Source of the DNA: an uncultured Pirellula sp.
Lineage (GTDB): Bacteria; Planctomycetota; Planctomycetia; Pirellulales; Pirellulaceae
Assembly (NCBI GenBank): GCA_903837255.1
Contig: CAILTZ010000003.1
Span: 1-7,667, forward strand
Length of the DNA stretch: 7,667 nucleotides
Direction of reading: 5' to 3'
The translations under genes and the position numbers were made by a program. Each line of letters begins with the position of its first letter. The first letter of the stretch is position 1. Under the pieces are notes generated by a model, which did not search any database, was not told where the DNA came from, and was given only the letters and a program-made list of their open reading frames with translations. Shown here piece after piece: positions 1 to 6,121 of this stretch.

Positions 1-8
1 AGGTGTAC

Positions 9-2042
9 TCATGGTGTGCCATGGAAGATCCGGATTCGCTGGATCTCTCCATGAAAATTCGGCGGGTCGTTCATCTCGACCGGACTTGCTGTATCGGCCC
101 CAACCTGCAAACCGTCGTTGGGATTCCTGGAAATCCATCCCTTGGCTTGGGCTTGTCCTACCGACCGATCATCGACAAAAAGTTCCATGCGTCGATCGTT
201 GCTGACCGTCGCCTTGAGCGTTACCCACCGATCCAAGATCGATTCGGGGCCGACAATCCGCTCGATCCCCTCGGCTGAGCGATACGCAAAAACCGGCTTG
301 CCATTCTCGACGGTTACTTTAAAGCCAAGATTCCTGCCGCCGCGAGCCAGGATCACTCCATCGCCAGAGGCTCGAAGTGTCGATTCGAGGGTCAAGGGAC
401 TGCGAGCTGGATTCAAGCCCTTCCCGATTGGAACCTCGATATGGCTCTTGCCATCGAAAAGCCCGACAGATCCCTGGGGACCCTCAACGATACCTATCTT
501 TCCTAGAACCTTGCCGTCGTTGTGAAATCCCGATCGATCCAGGATCCCCGTGTCGACCCTTTCCGAAAAGCTGTAATCGAGTACCCAAGCGTTTGCGGGT
601 TTGGGTGCTGGGGCCTCGGGCAACAAATCTTCAGCTTTCAATCGCTTTTCGTCGGCGTACTCGGGCACATGGTATCCGATCTGTTGCGATCGCTGGGCAT
701 AGCGACTTTCGAGCTCAGTTCGCTGCTGAGAATATGCCACGTCGGAGTACAAATTTCGGGTTTCATAAGGGTCGTTCACTAGATCAAAAAGTTCGCTCCA
801 AGCTTCCTTGCCCGGATACTTGATGAGTTTCATCGTTTCGGTTCGAAGGGCTGTGACTGTCGGAGCAGCAAATCTTGCCTCTCTAAAGTAAGAATAAATG
901 AAATCATCCCGCCACTTAGGCGGTTGGGCTTGCTCGCTCCAAAGAGCTTTCCAGCTTTTGCCCTGCATCTTTTGAGGGATTGGAATGCCTGCCAAATCCA
1001 GAAATGTTGGAGCAAGATCGATATTCAGCACGATCGCATCATGGACCAATCCCGCCGGGATCTGTTTGGGGTATCGCACGAGCATCGGTACGCGCATGGA
1101 CTCTTCGTAAGCTGTTCTCTTATCTCCTAATCCATGCTCACCCAAGTAGTACCCGTTGTCGCTCGAGTAGACCACAACGGTGTTCTGTGCGAGGCCGAGC
1201 CGATCGAGTTCTGCGAGCAGTTTTCCGACGTTTTCATCGATCGCTTTGAGCCCCTGAAACATGCCCAAGTTCGTGGGGACCGAATCGCCGTCGATGGGCT
1301 TGGTGGTGCGATCTTCTTTGTAGATCGCCGCGATCTCGAGATTGGGCACCACTTTGGCTTGCGACTCTTTGTAGTCACCAGCAGTGCGAGGAGGCGGAGT
1401 GAACGGGCCATGACAAGTCTTGTATCCCAGGACGATCGAAAAGGGTCGCTCCTTGTTTTCACGCATGAATTGCAACGCAAAGTCGGTCGAAACATCGTCG
1501 ACCCAGCCTTGGGTCGCTGTCTTTACCCCGTCGATCTCGATAGGGCAATCGAAATAAACCCCTTGGCCGATGAAACTTGCTGAGAAGTCGAATCCCGGAC
1601 GTTTCCCGGATTGGTTCCCCATGTGCCATTTGCCGATATAAGCCGTCTTGTAGCCAGCCTCGCGCATCAGCGATGCGTGCGTGACGCTCTGGGCGGAAAA
1701 CGGTGTGTGGTTATCGATGATGCCGTTGACATGCCCATAGCATCCGGTCAGGAACGCCGAGCGGCTCGGAGCACACAGGGCTGTGACAACAAAGGCGTTG
1801 CGAAACCGAACTCCTTGGCTGGCCAATCGGTCCAGGTTCGGAGACTCAAGCCACGAAAAGCGAGCTTGTTGGCCCTGCTGGTTTTGACGTAATTCCTTTT
1901 GCACACACCCGAGGGCATCGTGACGCTGGTCGTCGGTATAGATGAACAAAAAGTTTGGCCGAGCCTCGGAGGCGATCGATTTTGAAACCAACGCCATCGC
2001 CAGGAACATCGTCCAAGCAAGCAAGAAAAAAGCCTTACGCAT
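9..2042 (-). CDS. Secreted S1-family sulfatase with C-terminal LamG-like domain
   Basis: This 677-residue protein should hydrolyse sulfate esters outside the cytoplasm, probably on a sulfated polysaccharide; the exact substrate cannot be read from sequence. Residues 1 to about 24-27 form a signal peptide (hydrophobic FFLLAWTMFLAMALV, then SIA/SEA cleavage options). The mature start RPNFLFIYTDDQR is typical of the family and supplies metal ligands D37 and D38. The formylglycine motif CAPSR is at 90-94, with C90 the residue to be modified. GKWHMG (137-142), H211, SSDNG (293-297, ligands D295 and N296) and GDKRTAYEESMRVP (307-319, K308) complete the active site. The sulfatase domain runs to about 460. 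After an Ala/Pro linker (476-484), residues 485-675 look like a concanavalin/LamG fold (LDRSGFHNDG, LFDGKSHIEV, GEIQRIRIF), plausibly carbohydrate binding. The ATG at 2042 is supported by an AGAGGA site 7 nt upstream. Both ends are inside the window. Sulfatase assignment is firm; the LamG call is moderate. Confidence 0.95.
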   Translation of the reverse strand: MRKAFFLLAWTMFLAMALVSKSIASEARPNFLFIYTDDQRHDALGCVQKELRQNQQGQQARFSWLESPNLDRLASQGVRFRNAFVVTALCAPSRSAFLTGCYGHVNGIIDNHTPFSAQSVTHASLMREAGYKTAYIGKWHMGNQSGKRPGFDFSASFIGQGVYFDCPIEIDGVKTATQGWVDDVSTDFALQFMRENKERPFSIVLGYKTCHGPFTPPPRTAGDYKESQAKVVPNLEIAAIYKEDRTTKPIDGDSVPTNLGMFQGLKAIDENVGKLLAELDRLGLAQNTVVVYSSDNGYYLGEHGLGDKRTAYEESMRVPMLVRYPKQIPAGLVHDAIVLNIDLAPTFLDLAGIPIPQKMQGKSWKALWSEQAQPPKWRDDFIYSYFREARFAAPTVTALRTETMKLIKYPGKEAWSELFDLVNDPYETRNLYSDVAYSQQRTELESRYAQRSQQIGYHVPEYADEKRLKAEDLLPEAPAPKPANAWVLDYSFSERVDTGILDRSGFHNDGKVLGKIGIVEGPQGSVGLFDGKSHIEVPIGKGLNPARSPLTLESTLRASGDGVILARGGRNLGFKVTVENGKPVFAYRSAEGIERIVGPESILDRWVTLKATVSNDRRMELFVDDRSVGQAQAKGWISRNPNDGLQVGADTASPVEMNDPPNFHGEIQRIRIFHGTP

Positions 2043-2049
2043 GACGAAG

Positions 2050-2055
2050 TCCTCT
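2050..2055 (-). promoter_or_regulatory. Ribosome binding site of the sulfatase
   Basis: On the minus strand AGAGGA lies 7 nt before the ATG at 2042. It is the clearest Shine-Dalgarno match among the minus-strand genes of this window, and it fixes the start just ahead of the signal peptide. Confidence 0.6.
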
Positions 2056-2074
2056 TGGTGGAAATGAGCGGCCC

Positions 2075-2122
2075 CAGACGATGGGCTTAGCAGACGATGG
2101 GCTTAGTAGACGATGGGCTTAG
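2075..2122. repeat. Three tandem copies of a 16-bp unit
   Basis: The unit cagacgatgggcttag is present at 2075-2090 and 2091-2106 with no mismatch. It appears again at 2107-2122 with one change (first base t instead of c). The array fills most of the 76-bp gap between apt and the sulfatase, and the apt stop codon (TAA, complement of 2119-2121) lies inside the last unit. Because 16 is not a multiple of 3, the array is not a coding repeat. It has no T-run or clear hairpin, so it does not look like a terminator. Slippage duplication of the apt 3' end is the simplest origin. Confidence 0.9.
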
Positions 2123-2649
2123 TACTTGAGCAGAGCCTCGACGCGATGCGGAGCCAGCCGCTGGCGGCCTTCGAGAAACCCTAGCTCGATGCAAAACAAC
2201 GCCCCAACCACATTGGCTTGGAAGTTCTCAAGCAGTTTGGTGCAAGCCTCAACGGTTCCGCCGGTCGCCAGCAGATCATCGACGATCCAGACTCTCGAAC
2301 CGGGCTTGATCGCATCGATATGCATATGCAGCGTGTCGCTGCCGTACTCTAAATCGTACGAGTACGAATGGGTCTCGTAGGGAAGCTTGCCCGGTTTTCG
2401 AACCGGCACGAAGGCGGCTCCTAGCGCCAGGGCCAGCGGGGCTGCGAAGATAAACCCACGAGCTTCGGCGGCGACCAATGCATCGATCTTTTCGCCGCGA
2501 ACCAGCTCGGCCATCCGCTCGATCGTCTCCTCGAATGCTTTAGGATCTCCAAGCAGCGGGGTGATGTCCCGGAACAGAATCCCCGGCTTGGGGAAATCAG
2601 GAATCGCGCGGATGTAGGAGCTCAAATCGAGTTGCGGGTTTTTAGTCAT
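2119..2649 (-). CDS. apt: Adenine phosphoribosyltransferase
   Basis: This cytoplasmic purine-salvage enzyme converts adenine and PRPP to AMP and pyrophosphate. From the ATG at 2649 the protein has 176 residues, close to the usual length (183 in E. coli). It aligns without gaps of note: IPDFPKPGILFRDITPLL (16-33), EARGFIF (62-68), FVPVRKPGKLP (80-90), YDLEYGSD (98-105), and the PRPP-binding loop VWIVDDLLATGGT (120-132) with the acidic pair D124/D125. The frame stays open upstream to a TTG at 2730. I prefer the ATG because family homology starts just after it and the extra 27 residues match nothing in the family. A promoter-like sequence also overlaps that upstream stretch. The Shine-Dalgarno is weak (CGGA about 10 nt upstream). 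The gene follows epmA by 117 bp, so it may be transcribed both by read-through and independently. The stop codon lies in the 16-bp tandem repeat. Confidence 0.95.
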   Translation of the reverse strand: MTKNPQLDLSSYIRAIPDFPKPGILFRDITPLLGDPKAFEETIERMAELVRGEKIDALVAAEARGFIFAAPLALALGAAFVPVRKPGKLPYETHSYSYDLEYGSDTLHMHIDAIKPGSRVWIVDDLLATGGTVEACTKLLENFQANVVGALFCIELGFLEGRQRLAPHRVEALLKY

Positions 2650-2701
2650 GTAGGAATCCGAAGATAGAAGGCTTTGGGGCAATGCAGGTCCAAAGGCCAA
2701 G

Positions 2702-2730
2702 AGGATACTGCAAGCGATTCCGGATTGCAA
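2702..2730 (-). promoter_or_regulatory. Candidate sigma-70-type promoter for apt
   Basis: On the minus strand TTGCAA (complement of 2725-2730) and TATCCT (complement of 2702-2707) are 17 bp apart. Each matches the bacterial housekeeping consensus at four of six positions. Transcription would begin near 2695, giving a leader of roughly 45 nt before the ATG at 2649. The spacing is ideal but the boxes are only moderate, and planctomycete promoters are poorly defined, so this is a weak call. Confidence 0.3.
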
Positions 2731-2739
2731 ATTATCTGT

Positions 2740-2751
2740 CGTCTAAGCCCA
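2740..2751. repeat. Inverted partial copy of the 16-bp repeat upstream of apt
   Basis: The sequence cgtctaagccca is the reverse complement of tgggcttagacg. The downstream array has tgggcttagtagacg at 2098-2112, which is identical apart from an extra 'tag'. The apt gene therefore lies between an array on one side and an inverted relative on the other. The core octamer gggcttag occurs three times on the plus strand (2083, 2099, 2115) and twice on the minus strand (2743-2750 and 2767-2774). The last of these contains the epmA stop codon. Confidence 0.5.
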
Positions 2752-2766
2752 CTGGGCAGCTAGCGG

Positions 2767-3738
2767 CTAAGCCCGCTCTGCGGTGAATGCGATGACATCG
2801 CTTAGCTTCGACGCCCCGCAGGCGAGCATCACCACGCGATCGAATCCCAGGGCACAGCCGCAGCAATTGGGGATCCCGTGTCGCATGGCATCGATCAGCG
2901 GGCTTTCCAAGGGCAGTGGGAATTTCCCATCGGCGATGCGTTGCTCATTGGCCACCGCCGCGCGAGAGGCGAGCTCCTCGGGATCGCACAGCTCGTGATA
3001 GCCATTGGCCAGCTCGACGCCGCGATAAAAGGCTTCATAGCGTTCCGCAGTTCGTGGGTCTTTCGCATCGAGCTTGGCAAGCGCCGCTTGGCTCGCCGGA
3101 AAGTGAGTCACCAACACAGGTCGACTCTGCCCTAGCGAGGGTTGAACGACGGCCGAGAAAATCAAGTTGACCCAATCGTCCCAATCATCCGACCAATCGA
3201 CGCGATCGATCAATTTTTGTTCGACCGACCAACGACCCAACGTTGGAATATCGCAATCGAACAGGCTCAGCCCCGTGGCTTGTTCAAAGGCCTGGGCAAA
3301 GCCGATCCGATCGGCTTGCGGGGTTTCGAGCAAGCTCTGGAGGAGCTCATCGAGCAAGCACAGGCCAGCCTCCAAGTCGCCGTTGACGTCGTACCATTCG
3401 GCCATGGTGAACTCGGGGTTGTGGACTTGGCCAAACTCCCCCGATCGAAAAACGCTGCCGAGTTGGTAGCAGCTCCCAAGCCCGCTAGCCAAGAGACGTT
3501 TCATCGATTGTTCGGGAGAGGTCTGAAGGTACCAGACCTGATCAACCAGGGTTCCGACCGAGTTGCCCGGTACACGGATGGGGTCTAAATGACGATCGAT
3601 CACGCTGTAGCGAGACAGGATCGGAGTGTGGACTTCGGTAAACCCGCGCCGGTCAAAAAATGCGCGAAGGGTTTTAGAAAGCGAAGCTCGACGCACCAGA
3701 TTCGAGACAGGCGCACTGGAGAGGCACTCGGGGTTCAT
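2767..3738 (-). CDS. epmA: Elongation factor P lysine ligase (EpmA/PoxA/GenX family)
   Basis: This class II lysyl-tRNA-synthetase paralogue lacks the N-terminal anticodon-binding domain. Family members adenylate (R)-beta-lysine and attach it to a lysine of translation factor EF-P, helping ribosomes pass proline stretches. The length (323 residues) nearly equals E. coli EpmA (325) and is far below LysRS (about 500). Visible landmarks are motif 1 near RRASLSKTLRAFFDRRGF (16-33), TSPEQSMKRLLASG (73-86), motif 2 FRSGEFGQVHNPEFTMAEWY (97-116), HFPASQAAL (212-220), VELANGYHEL (241-250) and motif 3 GCALGFDRVVML (294-305). A296 occupies the place where LysRS has glycine and EpmA has alanine, which supports the beta-lysine-type enzyme. 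The start ATG at 3738 overlaps the stop of the upstream repeat protein (ATGA) and has no clear Shine-Dalgarno, so translational coupling is likely. Neither efp nor the aminomutase gene epmB is in the window. Confidence 0.92.
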   Translation of the reverse strand: MNPECLSSAPVSNLVRRASLSKTLRAFFDRRGFTEVHTPILSRYSVIDRHLDPIRVPGNSVGTLVDQVWYLQTSPEQSMKRLLASGLGSCYQLGSVFRSGEFGQVHNPEFTMAEWYDVNGDLEAGLCLLDELLQSLLETPQADRIGFAQAFEQATGLSLFDCDIPTLGRWSVEQKLIDRVDWSDDWDDWVNLIFSAVVQPSLGQSRPVLVTHFPASQAALAKLDAKDPRTAERYEAFYRGVELANGYHELCDPEELASRAAVANEQRIADGKFPLPLESPLIDAMRHGIPNCCGCALGFDRVVMLACGASKLSDVIAFTAERA

Positions 3739-4388
3739 CGGCGATAGTAATTCGAGCCGCTGGGCTGGTAACCGTTGGGCTGGTAACCACTAGGCCAAAC
3801 CACCGGAGGTGTCGACGAGCTACTCGAACTTGATCCCGACGCGATTCCAGCCGGATACTGCGCGGATGTATTTTGCGGATAAGTATTCTGCGGATAAATA
3901 TTCTGTGGATATGCAGGATTGGTCGAATAGCGACTGGTTACTTGCGAAGGATTCGAGGCGATGCGAGCTGGATCATAACGATTAGGATCGTAGCGATTGG
4001 CTTCATAGCCGGACAAGTACTGCGGTTGGATGTAGCCAGATTGCTGCGGATAAGCTTGGTAAGCTGGCTGATAAGCTTGGTAAGCTGGTTGCAACAAGGG
4101 CTGCGAGAGTGGATCAGCGGTCGATACTGGGGCGTAGAGTGAGTTGTAGGGGTTCAGTTGGGTAAGTGCGTTCGGATTTGGACGATTGTTAGGGAACAGT
4201 TCGGTGAGGATTTCAGGGCGTAGGCCGATGAGTCCCAGGAGTAGAAAGCCCAATTCGACCCAATAGAATCTACGCTTTTTTCGTCGGCGTCGGGTTATTT
4301 GAGTCATAGGGTTCTTCGGATCTTTGGCACGTATCGCAGGATCATCCTCGCGGCAATCGTCCATGGATACACAAACAGAGGGCTGCAT
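3735..4388 (-). CDS. Membrane-anchored Tyr/Gln/Pro/Asn-rich repeat protein, function unknown
   Basis: I do not recognise this 217-residue protein. After a polar N-terminus come a strongly basic run RRRRKKRR (33-40) and a short hydrophobic segment YWVELGFLLLGLIGL (42-56), the pattern of an N-in membrane anchor. The remainder (about 57-217) is low complexity and should lie outside the cytoplasmic membrane. It holds short tandem repeats: AYQPAYQ-type heptads (102-113), NRYDP twice (131-140), YPQN-type pentads (160-174), a serine run (185-192) and GYQP[NS] twice (201-210), ending NYYRR. Three starts are possible: 4388, 4364 and 4307. The ATG at 4307 (protein MTQITRRRRKKRR..., 190 residues) puts the basic run at the N-terminus, as expected for an anchor, and has GAAGAA upstream, so it may be the true start. 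The stop overlaps the epmA start by 4 bp. The gene could be structural or an envelope component; no catalytic motif is visible. Existence is likely because of the coupling and coherent repeats. Confidence 0.75.
   Translation of the reverse strand: MQPSVCVSMDDCREDDPAIRAKDPKNPMTQITRRRRKKRRFYWVELGFLLLGLIGLRPEILTELFPNNRPNPNALTQLNPYNSLYAPVSTADPLSQPLLQPAYQAYQPAYQAYPQQSGYIQPQYLSGYEANRYDPNRYDPARIASNPSQVTSRYSTNPAYPQNIYPQNTYPQNTSAQYPAGIASGSSSSSSSTPPVVWPSGYQPNGYQPSGSNYYRR
3761..3790. repeat. Two 15-bp tandem units in the repeat-protein gene
   Basis: tgggctggtaaccgt (3761-3775) is followed by tgggctggtaaccac (3776-3790), with two differences at the end. They encode the paired GYQPN/GYQPS motif near the C-terminus of the anchored repeat protein. 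The period is a multiple of 3, so the reading frame is kept. Confidence 0.85.
3874..3918. repeat. Three 15-bp tandem units in the repeat-protein gene
   Basis: Units are tgcggataagtattc (3874-3888), tgcggataaatattc (3889-3903, one difference) and tgtggatatgcagga (3904-3918, diverged). On the minus strand they encode the YPQN-type pentads at residues 160-174. Decreasing identity along the array suggests stepwise duplication. Confidence 0.85.
3970..3999. repeat. Two 15-bp units encoding NRYDP
   Basis: ggatcataacgatta (3970-3984) and ggatcgtagcgattg (3985-3999) agree at 12 of 15 positions and encode the double NRYDP motif (residues 131-140). They are more diverged than the other in-gene arrays, but the peptide is identical, which hints at selection on protein sequence. 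Confidence 0.7.
4049..4090. repeat. Two 21-bp tandem units in the repeat-protein gene
   Basis: A 21-bp unit beginning gataagcttggtaagctgg occurs at 4049-4069 and 4070-4090, differing at one base near its end. It encodes the duplicated heptad containing AYQPAYQ in the anchored repeat protein. Near identity at DNA level indicates a recent duplication. Confidence 0.88.
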
Positions 4389-4413
4389 GTCTAGGTCGAG
4401 TTGTACACCAAGC

Positions 4414-6039
4414 TCATGTGTCGCCCAAAATCTCTAGTGCAAGCTTACCTTTCCATTGCAAAAACAGGGTTTCAAAGGTCTGAGGGCCAGACAGACAGCG
4501 GATCACCGACCCTCCATCGGTGAGAATCCCCCAAGCGTTCCCTTCGTCGCTGGTGCCTTGGCACAGGAGAGCTTCGGCCCCCAAACATCGCAATCGCGCT
4601 AGGGGTTTAATTTCGTCGAAGCCTTTGGATTCAAGATCGCCGAGCCAATCGGCGTACGAATTTTTTTGGGATTCTGGCAACGACTCCCAGGCGACTCTGG
4701 ATTCCGAGGAGTCTTCTACGTCGTTGGCCAAATACATCGCAAATGCAGCATCGTTGCTAAAGGACTTCATGTCGAGCGACATCGCGCTTGCGAATGGCCC
4801 GGAGAACCCGACGTTTGAATAGGTTCCTTCACCGGTGCCGTAGTCGAACTGCAAGAGAAAGCATTCCTGGGGGCCTTCGAAACCCGGCCAGAGCATGGTT
4901 CGCTGCTCGACAAGTTCGATTCGCGACGGCGGAATCGCGAACTGTTCGGGTTGGCTCAGCCACAGAGCCAAGTCCGATTTGGCTTTGGCGAGCGAAGTGG
5001 TCCATTCTGGTCCGATCCGATCGTCGGCGGAAAGCTCGTGCAGATAAGCCACCGCGCGTGCTCGGGAGGAGTCGTCTTGCAAAAGCTCGACGATCAAATC
5101 CACCGCGCGGAGTTCCCCGAGTTTGGCCAGTGCATAAGCCGCTTCGAGTTTGATACGGCGGTGTTTGAGTTCGATGGCTTGATTGAGTTTCCCGATCGCA
5201 CGCGGCTCTCCCATGAGAGCAAAGTAATCGCAGGCAGAGACCAGGAGCGACACGGCGTCAAAGAGCATCCGCTGGATGACTTGGACGTTGTCGGAGAACT
5301 TGCGAGGATCCTCCTCGAGGGCTTGCAACTGCAAAGTCACTGCGCCAAAGATTCCCAGCAGTGAATCGAAGCGATCTGCGGCCGGATGGGGGCTAACGCC
5401 ATGCTTGCGGACCATGCTGTTGGCTAGATCCAGGGCAGGAGCAAGGACGCTTGGGTGGTCGCTATCGAGCAAGCGTGGAAAGACATCGGCGAGTTTCCAG
5501 TTGGTCGACTGCATCAGGGTCGATAGAGCAAGTGCTGTGTCTTTCCAATCCGGCGGTGGGGATTCTACGAGCAGGTCCATCGCGACGCGAAGGCTCGATG
5601 AGTGACCGCTAAAGAGCATCGATTGGAGGAACAGGCCCAAGGATTTGCTCGGATTATATTTGCGAAAAGCGCGGTAGCACTCGAAGGCTCTTTGGGACAC
5701 GAGCAGTCCGACCAGCCGAGCGGTTTGTTCCTCGAACGTTGACGGGCAGGTTCGAACCAGCTGGTTGAGCCAATTTCCCAGGGTCACCAGGGCGTCTTGG
5801 AAGATCGCTTTGCGGTGGCCTTGGAGTTTTCCCAAGTTTTCCCGTTCGATTTTTTCCAGCTCGCAAAGCCGCTCGGCCAAGAGCAATGTCGGGAGCCATT
5901 CATCGGGTGCTTGCCAGAGAAGTCCGTGAGGATTTTCATGGTCATCATCGGAGGTATCCAGAGCATGTTCTAGCCGTCCAAGGCATTCTAGAGCCCAGAG
6001 CTGGTGCTCGGGAGAATAGTCAATTGGATTGATTTCCAT
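4414..6039 (-). CDS. HEAT-repeat protein with unrecognised C-terminal region
   Basis: This 541-residue, acidic, probably cytoplasmic protein has no signal peptide or membrane segment. Much of residues 10-340 is predicted helical. The clearest HEAT-like units are at about 275-335, where AIGKLNQAIELKHRRIKLEAAYALAKLGELRAVDLIVELLQDDSSRARAVAYL shows the paired-helix pattern; earlier helices (about 105-205) may be degenerate repeats. HEAT arrays usually act as protein-binding scaffolds. Residues about 365-541 are different: a probably beta-rich part (WPGFEGPQECFLLQFDYGTGEGTYSNVGFSGP, 384-415), then a mixed segment ending in WGILTDGGSVIRCLSG (503-518) and a final helix. I do not recognise this part. 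The ATG at 6039 has no Shine-Dalgarno upstream, but the alternative in-frame starts would lose conserved-looking helical sequence. It is the first gene of the minus-strand cluster; the next ORF begins 25-106 bp downstream depending on its start. Function unknown. Confidence 0.85.
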   Translation of the reverse strand: MEINPIDYSPEHQLWALECLGRLEHALDTSDDDHENPHGLLWQAPDEWLPTLLLAERLCELEKIERENLGKLQGHRKAIFQDALVTLGNWLNQLVRTCPSTFEEQTARLVGLLVSQRAFECYRAFRKYNPSKSLGLFLQSMLFSGHSSSLRVAMDLLVESPPPDWKDTALALSTLMQSTNWKLADVFPRLLDSDHPSVLAPALDLANSMVRKHGVSPHPAADRFDSLLGIFGAVTLQLQALEEDPRKFSDNVQVIQRMLFDAVSLLVSACDYFALMGEPRAIGKLNQAIELKHRRIKLEAAYALAKLGELRAVDLIVELLQDDSSRARAVAYLHELSADDRIGPEWTTSLAKAKSDLALWLSQPEQFAIPPSRIELVEQRTMLWPGFEGPQECFLLQFDYGTGEGTYSNVGFSGPFASAMSLDMKSFSNDAAFAMYLANDVEDSSESRVAWESLPESQKNSYADWLGDLESKGFDEIKPLARLRCLGAEALLCQGTSDEGNAWGILTDGGSVIRCLSGPQTFETLFLQWKGKLALEILGDT

Positions 6040-6121
6040 GGGAAAACAGCTGGTTTGGATTAGTCAAAAGGCAGAATTCAAGGTATCGTAGACGTAGAAA
6101 ATTCATAAGGAAAGTGCAGAT
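6040..6121. promoter_or_regulatory. Divergent intergenic region between HEAT gene and DEAD-box helicase
   Basis: These 82 bp, richer in A and T than the flanking genes, must hold promoters for both directions if neither gene is read from outside. For the helicase a weak pair is visible on the plus strand: TAGTCA (6061-6066) and TATCGT (6084-6089), 17 bp apart, four of six matches each. On the minus strand TTGACT-like boxes exist but no well-spaced partner is present. No operator-like palindrome stands out. Confidence 0.4.
6107..6111 (+). promoter_or_regulatory. Ribosome binding site of the DEAD-box helicase
   Basis: AAGGA ends 10 nt before the ATG at 6122, a workable distance. It supports this start, which also places the Q motif at the usual distance from the N-terminus. 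Confidence 0.55.

Noticed and set aside
1134..1583. Open frame of 149 codons on the plus strand
   Set aside because: It lies wholly inside the sulfatase on the opposite strand, over the most conserved part of that protein, and its translation has no recognisable domain; it is a shadow of the real gene.
3142..3588. Open frame of 148 codons on the plus strand
   Set aside because: It is antisense to the catalytic core of epmA and has no family resemblance or ribosome binding site.
2767..3738. Reading this gene as lysyl-tRNA synthetase lysS
   Set aside because: The anticodon-binding OB domain is absent, the length matches EpmA, and alanine replaces the LysRS glycine at residue 296.
3735..4388. 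The repeat protein as a polyproline substrate explaining its coupling to epmA
   Set aside because: It has only one Pro-Pro pair (TPPVVW). Prolines are otherwise isolated within the repeats, so it is not an obvious EF-P-dependent protein.
4414..6039. HEAT protein as part of a defence or DNA-repair system (for example an AlkD-like HEAT glycosylase)
   Set aside because: No catalytic or nucleic-acid-binding signature is visible, and the neighbours are housekeeping genes, not nuclease, transposase or phage genes.
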